Translations under genes and position numbers: made by a program
In this document: one piece after another, positions 6,684 through 13,040 of the stretch
Numbering within the stretch: position 1 is the first letter of the stretch
Layout of the letters: each line of letters opens with the position of its first letter
NCBI GenBank assembly: GCA_035552095.1
Contig: DASZMA010000012.1
Span: 1-17,944 of the forward strand
Length of the DNA stretch: 17,944 nt
Source: Bog-473 sp035552095
Lineage (GTDB): Bacteria; Actinomycetota; Acidimicrobiia; Acidimicrobiales; RAAP-2
Direction: 5' to 3'
Notes under the pieces: model-generated
Told to the model about the DNA's origin: nothing
The model's input: only the letters and a program-made list of their open reading frames with translations
The model's database searches: none

Positions 6684-7331
6684 ATGACCCCAGATCAACC
6701 AGATGGGCCACGCCATACGGAGCCGGGGCAGCGCGCCCTTGGCCCGACGGGGAGCGCCACGCCAAAGGCCCGGGCCAACCGGGGCACTCCGGGATCGCCC
6801 GGATCGAGCGCACCCCGCCCACCTGCTGCGATGCGATCGAACCGTTCTCGTCAGCCGGGGGTCTACGACGAGAGGGCCGGGAGGGAACCTCCGCGCTGGC
6901 TCCCGGCGACCGTCGTCATCGTGGCCGTCCTCGTCGTAGCGTCGGGAGTCGCCCTGGCTGTGTCCTCCACCCGAGGGACGGGCGGGCCACCTCCGAGCGC
7001 CGCCCCCACCACCCAGCCCGGCCGGGCTGGATCGCCGGCGACGAGCACGACCTCCGCTCCGTCCACGCCCGGCGCTCCACCGCACATCTCGTCGCTTACC
7101 CCCGCCTCGGCCAGCCCGGGCCAGACCATCACCGCCACCGGTTCAAACTTCCTCAGCTCCAATGGCAGCATCGTCGCCTCCTTCAACGGGCAGGTCACAG
7201 CCACGAGTTGCTCGTCGGAGGACGTGTGCACGGTGACCGTCCCGCCGGCGCCGGCGGGGGCGACTTCGGCGCACGTCACCATCACGACGTCCAGCGGCAT
7301 CTCGAACGCGATCGCCTTTTCCTATCCCTGA
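6684..7331 (+). CDS. Membrane-anchored IPT/TIG domain protein
   Basis: This 215-residue protein starts at the ATG at 6684, five bases after GGAGGG; an in-frame ATG at 6570 lacks such a site. Residues 1-72 are hydrophilic and Pro/Gly/Arg-rich. Residues about 74-93 form one transmembrane helix (A-T-V-V-I-V-A-V-L-V-V-A-S-G-V-A). Residues 94-133 are a Ser/Thr/Pro linker. Residues 134-215 are an IPT/TIG immunoglobulin-like fold (I-S-S-L-T-P-A-S-A-S-P-G-Q-T-I-T-A-T-G-S-N-F) with two Cys (176, 182) that could form a disulfide outside. The topology is probably N-in, C-out. Such domains bind carbohydrate or protein surfaces, but no partner is visible. The function is unknown. Confidence 0.75.
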   Translation: MTPDQPDGPRHTEPGQRALGPTGSATPKARANRGTPGSPGSSAPRPPAAMRSNRSRQPGVYDERAGREPPRWLPATVVIVAVLVVASGVALAVSSTRGTGGPPPSAAPTTQPGRAGSPATSTTSAPSTPGAPPHISSLTPASASPGQTITATGSNFLSSNGSIVASFNGQVTATSCSSEDVCTVTVPPAPAGATSAHVTITTSSGISNAIAFSYP

Positions 7332-7341
7332 GGGGCCACAC

Positions 7342-7359
7342 GCCCGGGAGGGACCGGGC
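7342..7359 (+). terminator. GC hairpin after the TIG protein gene
   Basis: GCCCGG and CCGGGC pair perfectly around a six-base loop, 11 bases after the stop at 7331. No T-run follows. Confidence 0.45.
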
Positions 7360-7402
7360 CGAAACGCCGCAGTTGCTATCCGGGTCGGGCGGCGCGTCTC
7401 AT

Positions 7403-7425
7403 TAGTTAGCACAACTAACTATAAT
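7403..7425 (+). promoter_or_regulatory. MarR promoter with overlapping operator
   Basis: TAGTTAG-CACAA-CTAACTA (7403-7421) is a perfect 7-5-7 inverted repeat whose right arm runs into a consensus -10, TATAAT (7420-7425). A second register, TTAGTT-AGCAC-AACTAA (7402-7418), is also perfect. The -10 ends six bases before the ATG at 7432, so the predicted +1 is that A and the mRNA is leaderless. The AT-rich symmetry within the -35/-10 spacer is what a MarR autorepressor would use. Confidence 0.8.
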
Positions 7426-7431
7426 GGGCGT

Positions 7432-7887
7432 ATGCCCCTGAGCCCGGAGACCACCAAGGAACTGGTCCCGATCTCCGAAGAGCTGGCCAGCCGTCTCCGC
7501 CTCTCCATCAACCGCCTGCACCGCCGCCTGCGCCAGGAGTCGCTGGCCGGGCTGTCGCCGGCCCAGGCCTCGGCGCTGGGCGCCGTCAACCGGCTGGGCA
7601 GCCCCACGCTCGGTGAGCTGGCCGCTCTGGAGCAGGTCCAACCACCCTCCATGACCCGGATTGTGGCCTCGCTGGCCGAGGCGGGCATGGTCACCCGCAT
7701 CACCGACGCCGTCGACCGGCGCAGCGCTCGGGTGAGCATCACACCGGCGGGCAAGCGCTCCCTGGAGCGCATCCGCACCCTGAAGAACGCCTTCCTCACC
7801 CGCCGGCTGGCCGAGCTCACGCCAGACCAGCGGGCGGGGGCGACCGAACTGGTGGAGCTGCTCGAGCATCTCCTGGTCGAGCCGTGA
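7432..7887 (+). CDS. MarR family transcriptional regulator
   Basis: This 151-residue protein has a typical MarR length. The winged helix spans about residues 55-118: L-G-E-L-A-A-L-E-Q-V, the recognition helix P-P-S-M-T-R-I-V-A-S-L-A-E-A-G-M-V, then the wing D-R-R-S-A-R-V-S-I-T-P-A-G-K. Helices on both sides form the dimer. It probably represses itself and the exporter gene, whose start overlaps its stop (GTGA at 7884-7887), through the inverted repeat embedded in its promoter. The inducer is unknown and may be a substrate of the exporter. The start is supported by the -10 spacing; there is no Shine-Dalgarno. Confidence 0.93.
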   Translation: MPLSPETTKELVPISEELASRLRLSINRLHRRLRQESLAGLSPAQASALGAVNRLGSPTLGELAALEQVQPPSMTRIVASLAEAGMVTRITDAVDRRSARVSITPAGKRSLERIRTLKNAFLTRRLAELTPDQRAGATELVELLEHLLVEP

Positions 7888-9218
7888 CCCGCCTGCGTGG
7901 CGTGACCCGCAAGACCTTTGCCGCCCTCTCGGTGCGCAACTACCGCCTGTACTTCACCGGCCAGGTCATCTCGGTCTCGGGCACCTGGATGCAGATGGTG
8001 GCCCAGACCTACCTCATCCTGTTCCGACTGCACGGCACCGGGGTCGACGTGGCCATCGCTACCGGCCTGCAGTTCCTGCCCATGCTCCTCTTCGGGACCT
8101 TCGGCGGGCTCATCGCCGACCGTCTGGACAAGCGCAAGCTGCTCTACGCCACCCAGGCCTCCGCCGGCGCGCTGGCGCTGGCCTTCGGCCTACTGGTGGT
8201 GACCAACGCCATCCGGCTCGACGACGTCTTTCTGCTGGCAGCCCTGCTCGGCGTGGTGAACCTCTTCGACAACCCGGCCCGCCAGACCTTCGTTTCCGAA
8301 ATGGTGGGGCGCACCCTCCTGCCCAATGCGGTCAGCCTCAACAGCGTGGTCATGAACGGCGCCCGGGTCATCGGCCCGGGCATCGGCGGCGTGCTCATCC
8401 TGACCCTGGGCGTCTCGACCTGCTTCATGATCAACGCGGCGTCCTACGTGGCCGTGTTGGTGGCCCTGTCGCTGATGCGGACCGCCGAGCTGCACCCGGC
8501 CCAAGCGGTGGTGCGGGGGAAGGGCCAGGTGCGCCAGGGCCTGCGCTACGCCTGGGCCACGCCGGACTTGAGGAACCCGCTGCTCTCCATGGTCGTGGTG
8601 GGGATATTCGCCTTCAACTTCACGGTGACCCTCCCGTTGCTGGCCAAGTTCTCCTTCCACGGTGGCGCCGGCCTCTACAGCACCTTCCTGGCCGCCATGG
8701 GTGGTGGAGCGGTCGTGGGCGGCCTGTTCACCGCCCACCGCAGCCGGCCCTCGCAGAAGCTGCTGGCCGTCATCGGCTTCATCTTCGGCGCGTTGATCCT
8801 GGCGGTCGCCCTGGCGCCCACCACAACGGTGGCCATCATCCTGTTGATCCCCATGGGTGCGGCCAGCATCTCGTTCATCGCCACCAACAACGCCATTTTG
8901 CAGCTGCGGTCCGAGCCGTCCATGCGGGGCCGGGTCATGTCGCTCAACGCCATCGCCTTCCTCGGCAGCACCCCGATCGGCGCACCCCTGCTCGGGTGGA
9001 TCAGCGATGTGAGCAGCCCTCGGGTGGCCTTCACGGTGGGGGGCGTGGCCACCTTGCTGGCCAGCATTCCCCTGGTGTTGCACGCCCGCAACGCCCGGCG
9101 GGCCGAAGTGGCGACCGTGCTCGGCGACCAGGAGTCCGTGGCCGAGGAGAGTGCCGAGGTCGTGACCCTGCCGGTGCCCGGCGTCAGATCGGCGCAGGTA
9201 CAGCGCCGCCTGGGCTGA
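7884..9218 (+). CDS. MFS exporter, EntS/DHA3-like (MFS_3)
   Basis: This 444-residue transporter has about 12 hydrophobic segments. It opens with F-A-A-L-S-V-R-N-Y-R-L-Y-F-T-G-Q-V-I-S-V-S-G-T-W-M-Q, typical of the EntS/MFS_3 group. The loop motif G-G-L-I-A-D-R-L-D-K-R-K follows TM2, and D-N-P-A-R-Q-T-F-V-S-E-M-V lies in the TM4-5 region. Members export siderophores, macrolides or other small molecules by proton antiport across the cytoplasmic membrane. The GTG start overlaps the MarR stop as GTGA, so the two are translationally coupled. MarR control points to an efflux role in response to a toxic or signalling compound. The hydrophilic C-tail of about 45 residues is not conserved. Confidence 0.92.
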   Translation: MTRLRGVTRKTFAALSVRNYRLYFTGQVISVSGTWMQMVAQTYLILFRLHGTGVDVAIATGLQFLPMLLFGTFGGLIADRLDKRKLLYATQASAGALALAFGLLVVTNAIRLDDVFLLAALLGVVNLFDNPARQTFVSEMVGRTLLPNAVSLNSVVMNGARVIGPGIGGVLILTLGVSTCFMINAASYVAVLVALSLMRTAELHPAQAVVRGKGQVRQGLRYAWATPDLRNPLLSMVVVGIFAFNFTVTLPLLAKFSFHGGAGLYSTFLAAMGGGAVVGGLFTAHRSRPSQKLLAVIGFIFGALILAVALAPTTTVAIILLIPMGAASISFIATNNAILQLRSEPSMRGRVMSLNAIAFLGSTPIGAPLLGWISDVSSPRVAFTVGGVATLLASIPLVLHARNARRAEVATVLGDQESVAEESAEVVTLPVPGVRSAQVQRRLG

Positions 9219-9226
9219 CGCGCGCC

Positions 9227-10009
9227 ATGAGCGAAGACGCGCCGCGGCTGCACCACGACCGGAACCGGGCCGGCTCCTTCGGTGAGGACGCCGAGCAGTA
9301 CGACCGGATCCGGCCGCCGTACCCGGCCGAGCTGATCGACCGGCTGCTGAGCGACGCGCCCCGCACCGTGCTCGATGTCGGCTGCGGCACCGGGATCGCC
9401 GCCCGTCTCTTCATGGCTCGAGGGTGTGAGGTACTGGGCCTCGAACCCGACCCGCGTATGGCGGCCGTGGCCCGCCGCCGCGGCGTGCCGGTCGAGGACG
9501 GCTCCATTGAGGAGTGGTCGGCCGGCGACCGTCGTTTCGACCTGCTGACCGCCGGCCAGTCGTGGCACTGGGTCGATCCGATTGTCGGCGCGGCCAAGGC
9601 CGCCATCGTCCTGCGTCCCGGCGGTCGCTTCGGCCTCTTCTGGAACCAGGCGCAGCCTCAGGGCGAGGCCCTGGTGGCCGTGGAGCGGGCCTATGAGCGC
9701 CATGCGCCCGACTTGGGCCGGCAGTCCGTGCTGCTGGGGCAGCGCGACGTCTCCATTTACGAGTCGATCGCCGAGGCCTTCCGGGCCGACGGCGGCTTCA
9801 CCGAGGTCACCCTCGAGATGTTCGGACACGACCAGGTGTACCCGACTGAAATGTGGCTGGAGCTGGCCGGGACCCACAGCGACCACCGCGCCCTGCCGCC
9901 CGAGCAGCTGGAGGCTCTGCTGGCGTCGCTACGCCGCCGGATTGACGAGGTCGGTGGTCAGGTCCCGGTGCGCTACGAGACGACGTTGGTCACCGGCCGC
10001 TCGCGCTGA
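9227..10009 (+). CDS. Class I SAM-dependent methyltransferase
   Basis: The 260-residue protein carries the SAM-binding glycine motif V-L-D-V-G-C-G-T-G-I-A near residue 50 and the acidic end of strand 2 in V-L-G-L-E-P-D. It continues with F-D-L-L-T-A-G-Q-S-W-H-W-V-D and L-R-P-G-G-R-F-G-L-F-W-N. The H-W-V-D variant is common in small-molecule methyltransferases of the type 11/25 group. It starts eight bases after the MFS stop without a clear Shine-Dalgarno, so it is probably the third gene of the MarR operon. It could modify the exported compound, but the substrate is unknown. Its end overlaps the convergent acyl-CoA dehydrogenase by 20 bases. Confidence 0.9.
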   Translation: MSEDAPRLHHDRNRAGSFGEDAEQYDRIRPPYPAELIDRLLSDAPRTVLDVGCGTGIAARLFMARGCEVLGLEPDPRMAAVARRRGVPVEDGSIEEWSAGDRRFDLLTAGQSWHWVDPIVGAAKAAIVLRPGGRFGLFWNQAQPQGEALVAVERAYERHAPDLGRQSVLLGQRDVSIYESIAEAFRADGGFTEVTLEMFGHDQVYPTEMWLELAGTHSDHRALPPEQLEALLASLRRRIDEVGGQVPVRYETTLVTGRSR

Positions 10010-11234
10010 TCGGCTTGGGCTCTTTGGGCAGGCCGAGCACGCGCTCACCGACGATGTTGCGCTGAATCTCTGCCGTGCCGCCCCAGATGGTCTCAGAGCG
10101 CGAGAAGAAGAACAGCGACTGCAGGTTGTTGACCGGGTAGTCGGCGCTGGCCACCCGCGCCCCGGGCAGCAGCGTGTCCTCGCCATCGTCCTGGCCCAGT
10201 AGGAGCTGGCTGTTGAGGCCCAGGATGTCCATGGCCAACTGCAGCGTCTCCTGATGCGCCTCGGACCAGAACATCTTGTTGCACGCGCTGAGCGCGGCGG
10301 TGGTGTGCGTGTCCTGGAGGACGTCGGTCAAGGTCCGGTAGCCGTTGATCTGCATGATCTTGATCTTCGACCAGGACCGGGCCAGTCGTTGCCGGGTGAG
10401 CGGATCACGGCTGGCCCCGCTCTCCTGAGCCAGCCGCAGTATCTCGTCGAACTCCTTCAAGAAGCGCCGGTGGCCGGTGGTCGATGAGGTGCCGCGCTCG
10501 AAACCGAGGGTGGTCATGGCCACCTTCCACCCGTTGTTGACCCCGCCGATGACATTCTCCTTCGGGCAGCGCACATTGGTGAAGAACACTTCGTTGAACT
10601 CGGCCGAGCCGTCGATCTGGCGAATGGGTCGCACCTCGACGCCGGCCTGCTTCATGGGGACGAGCAGGTAGGAGATGCCGGCGTGCTTAGGCGCATCGGG
10701 GTCGGTCCGGGCCAGCAGGAAGATGTAGTCGGCGTACTGCGCCTGGGTCGTCCACACCTTCTGCCCGTTGACGACCCATTCATCACCGTCCAGCTCGGCC
10801 CTGGTCGTCAAGCCGGCCAGGTCGGATCCGGCGTCGGGCTCGCTGAATCCCTGGCACCAGGCGATCTCGCCCTTCAGGATCCCCGGGATGAACTGCTGCT
10901 TCTGCTCTTCGGTGCCCCACTGCAGAATGGTGGGACCGACCAGCGTGTCGCCGAAGAAGTCGGCCCGCAGCGGCGCGCCGGCGCGGGCGAACTCCTCGTT
11001 CAAGACCACCTGCTGCAGGAGGGTCAGCCCCTTGCCGCCGTATTCGGGGGGCCAGCTGGCGCAGATCCAACCACCGCCGTAGAGCTTCTTGGTCCACTCC
11101 TCGTTGAACGCCTTGCGCTCGTCGGGTGTCATGGAGAAGCCGGGCTCACCCCAGCCCGGGGGCAGGTTCTCCTTCAACCATCCGCTGATGACGCCGCGGA
11201 ACTCCTCTGCTTCGGGGGGGTACGTCAGATCCAT
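9990..11234 (-). CDS. Acyl-CoA dehydrogenase family protein
   Basis: From the ATG at 11234 this is 414 residues, the normal length. The N-terminal helical domain begins M-D-L-T-Y-P-P-E-A-E-E-F. The FAD/substrate region has W-C-Q-G-F-S-E-P-D-A-G-S-D-L-A, then W-V-V-N-G-Q-K-V-W-T-T-Q-A. The C-terminus has S-E-T-I-W-G-G-T-A-E-I-Q-R-N-I-V-G-E-R-V-L-G-L-P. Members oxidise acyl-CoA to enoyl-CoA with FAD and pass electrons to ETF. This type often acts on branched or steroid side chains in actinobacteria, but the substrate is not readable here. An upstream in-frame GTG at 11243 and a longer frame to 11318 exist; the family N-terminus favours 11234. No partner beta-oxidation gene is adjacent. Confidence 0.93.
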   Translation of the reverse strand: MDLTYPPEAEEFRGVISGWLKENLPPGWGEPGFSMTPDERKAFNEEWTKKLYGGGWICASWPPEYGGKGLTLLQQVVLNEEFARAGAPLRADFFGDTLVGPTILQWGTEEQKQQFIPGILKGEIAWCQGFSEPDAGSDLAGLTTRAELDGDEWVVNGQKVWTTQAQYADYIFLLARTDPDAPKHAGISYLLVPMKQAGVEVRPIRQIDGSAEFNEVFFTNVRCPKENVIGGVNNGWKVAMTTLGFERGTSSTTGHRRFLKEFDEILRLAQESGASRDPLTRQRLARSWSKIKIMQINGYRTLTDVLQDTHTTAALSACNKMFWSEAHQETLQLAMDILGLNSQLLLGQDDGEDTLLPGARVASADYPVNNLQSLFFFSRSETIWGGTAEIQRNIVGERVLGLPKEPKPISASGR

Positions 11235-11271
11235 ATCGATCACGGTACCCGCACCGTTGAGGGGGAGCGTT

Positions 11272-11314
11272 CGGGCAACCCAGGTGGGTTCGCCCGGCCT
11301 CGCCTGGGTAGGAT
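11272..11314 (+). promoter_or_regulatory. Nested inverted repeats and -10 of the metal-transport operon
   Basis: CGGGC-AACCC-AGGT-GGGTT-C-GCCCG (11272-11296) forms a ten-pair stem with one bulge. A second, mutually exclusive pairing joins ACCCAGG (11278-11284) with CCTGGGT (11303-11309). The second arm runs directly into TAGGAT (11309-11314), a TANNNT -10 with +1 near 11321. An operator for a metal-responsive repressor would fit this place, but no regulator gene is nearby. Confidence 0.45.
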
Positions 11315-11345
11315 GCACGCGCGATCAAGCGCTCCGGCGTAGGGA

Positions 11346-11359
11346 GCCCGGCACCGGGC
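11346..11359 (+). repeat. Inverted repeat GCCCGG-CA-CCGGGC in the leader
   Basis: This perfect 6-2-6 repeat lies in the predicted 5' leader, nine bases before the Shine-Dalgarno of the 20-codon leader ORF. As RNA it gives a five-pair stem with a GCAC loop. Confidence 0.4.
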
Positions 11360-11381
11360 CCGAGTGGAAGGAGGTGTGGCC

Positions 11382-11444
11382 ATGCGAAGGGACGAACCCC
11401 CCAGTAGCACCGCCGGCACACCTCGCCACCCCCACGCTGGCTGA
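11382..11444 (+). CDS. Putative leader peptide (20 residues) of the metal-transport operon
   Basis: AAGGAGGTG (11368-11376), an almost perfect complement of the 16S tail, lies seven bases before an ATG that reads 20 codons to a TGA. The peptide begins M-R-R-D-E-P-P and contains four prolines. In enterobacteria, short acidic/proline leader peptides such as MgtL sense low Mg2+ because the ribosome falters on such sequences. A similar start before a gene with an MgtE-type domain suggests, but does not prove, the same logic. The remaining 183 bases to the next start could fold or act as an attenuator. No homology is recognised. Confidence 0.45.
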   Translation: MRRDEPPSSTAGTPRHPHAG

Positions 11445-11560
11445 GCTGCTGGTCTTCCACAGTTCGATCTGTTGCCAGGCCGCGGGGGACCACCGGCGGG
11501 GACCCTGCTGGCCCAGCCCTCTCTGGTGTCGCAGCCGCGCCTCTGCGCACCCATCCGCCC

Positions 11561-11587
11561 GAACGCCCTGAACGCCCCGAACGTCCC
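11561..11587 (+). repeat. 9-bp tandem repeat in the leader
   Basis: GAACGCCCT, GAACGCCCC and GAACGTCCC follow one another without gaps in the untranslated leader, 40 bases before the MgtE_N/CBS gene. They could be slippage products or protein-binding repeats. The rest of the leader (11445-11560) shows no clear known riboswitch. Confidence 0.7.
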
Positions 11588-11627
11588 GACCTGACCGCCC
11601 CTGAGGCGCCGCACAGGAGGTAAGCCC

Positions 11628-13040
11628 ATGGCCACACCACCGGCGACCAGCTCGCCCCGTACCGGACTGGCCCTTCCCGGCCGGCGTGACGCGCTGGAAC
11701 GCCCGGCGCACCAGCGCCGCCGCCGCACCCGCCGCATCCTGGCTTCAGAGGGGGTGTTCGACTCCATCGTCTCGCTGGCCGGCATTCTCGGCCGACCCGT
11801 CACGAACCAGACCGGGCAGGAGATCGGTCGGCTCCACGATGTGGTGGCCCGCTGGTCCGACGGCCAGACCTATCCGCCGGTCAGCGGACTGGTCATCCGG
11901 GTCGGCCGGCGCTTGGCCTTCGTGCCGGCCTCGGCCATCGATCGCATCGCCCATGCTGAGGTGCTGCTGCGCTCCGCCCGGCTCGACCTGCGCGACGTCA
12001 TCCGACGCCCCGGTGAGGTGCTGCTGGCCAAGGACGTCCTGGACCACCAGCTGGTTGATGTCGATGGCGTGCAGGTCATCCGGGCGGCCGACCTGTACCT
12101 GGCCGAGGTCCTGGGCCGGATTCGCCTGGTGGGCGCCGACGTCTCGACCTCAACCTTGCTGCGGCGGTTGGGACCGCGTCGCTGGCGCCCGTTGCCCACG
12201 CCCGACCGGGTGATCGACTGGGCGGCGATCCAACCCTTCGGCGACCCCGACTCGCTGGACTCGGTCGACGGCGCCACCCAGGTCCGCCTGCGCACCACCC
12301 ACGAGGGCCTGCACCGTCTGCGCCCCGGCGAGCTGGCCGACCTGCTCGAAGACCTCCGGCGTGACGAGCGCCAGGAGCTGCTGGCCGCGCTCAGCGCCGA
12401 CGAGGCGGCGGACGCCCTGGAGGAGATGCAGCCGGACGACCTCGAGCAGCTGCTGCGCGAGGCCGACCCCGATGAGGCGGCTCGCCTGCTGGCGGCCATG
12501 GAGCCCGACGAGGCGGTCGACGCGCTGCGCGACCTCCCGGCCTCCACCCGCGGTGAGCTGTTGCGCCTGATGCCACCGACGGCCGCGCTGGCCCTGCGCG
12601 AACTGCTGGGCTACCCCGAGGATGAGGCCGGCGGCATCATGACCTCCGCCCTCGTCACCGCCACCACCAACCACAGCCTGAGCGAGGTGGTCGACCGCCT
12701 GGCCGAGGCCAGGGGCCACGACATCGACCTCGACGCCGTGGCCGTGGTGAACAAGGAGGGTCGCCTGGTGGGCGACGTCACCCTGCTCAAGATCCTCCTG
12801 ACCATGCGCACCTCGCCCGACACCCGGATCTCCTCACTGCTGGGCGACGAGGACGTGGTCACGGTGGCCCCCAACGCCTCGGCCTCCGAGGTGGCGGATC
12901 AGCTGGTCGAGGCCCGCCGGCTCTCCCTGGTCGTGGTGGACGACGAGGGCCGACCGATCGGTCGGATCCTGGCCGACGACGTGCTCGACGCCCTGGTGCC
13001 CACCCGGGGTCGGTTCCACTTCCCTCGACTGTTGTCATGA
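11628..13040 (+). CDS. PRC-barrel / MgtE_N / CBS-domain regulatory protein without membrane domain
   Basis: The protein is 470 residues, entirely hydrophilic. Residues about 50-110 and 130-185 resemble PRC-barrel-like modules (L-G-R-P-V-T-N-Q-T-G-Q-E-I-G-R-L-H-D). Residues about 230-330 are an MgtE_N superhelix built of acidic helix pairs such as A-D-A-L-E-E-M-Q-P-D-D-L. Residues about 335-458 are a CBS pair (E-A-G-G-I-M-T-S-A-L-V onward). In MgtE channels these domains bind Mg2+ and close the pore. Here the membrane domain is missing: the stop comes right after the second CBS domain. The start is set by AGGAGG (11615-11620), seven bases upstream. The stop overlaps the NRAMP start as ATGA, so the two products are made together and probably form a complex. 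Confidence 0.9.
   Translation: MATPPATSSPRTGLALPGRRDALERPAHQRRRRTRRILASEGVFDSIVSLAGILGRPVTNQTGQEIGRLHDVVARWSDGQTYPPVSGLVIRVGRRLAFVPASAIDRIAHAEVLLRSARLDLRDVIRRPGEVLLAKDVLDHQLVDVDGVQVIRAADLYLAEVLGRIRLVGADVSTSTLLRRLGPRRWRPLPTPDRVIDWAAIQPFGDPDSLDSVDGATQVRLRTTHEGLHRLRPGELADLLEDLRRDERQELLAALSADEAADALEEMQPDDLEQLLREADPDEAARLLAAMEPDEAVDALRDLPASTRGELLRLMPPTAALALRELLGYPEDEAGGIMTSALVTATTNHSLSEVVDRLAEARGHDIDLDAVAVVNKEGRLVGDVTLLKILLTMRTSPDTRISSLLGDEDVVTVAPNASASEVADQLVEARRLSLVVVDDEGRPIGRILADDVLDALVPTRGRFHFPRLLS

Noticed and set aside
8190..9886. Long antisense frames over the MFS and methyltransferase genes
   Set aside because: Composition is His/Gln/Gly/Arg-rich and artefactual; the sense genes are well supported.
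11315..11627. M-box or yybP-ykoY metal riboswitch in the leader
   Set aside because: I looked for the conserved core sequences of both classes and did not see them. A covariance-model search (Rfam) would decide.
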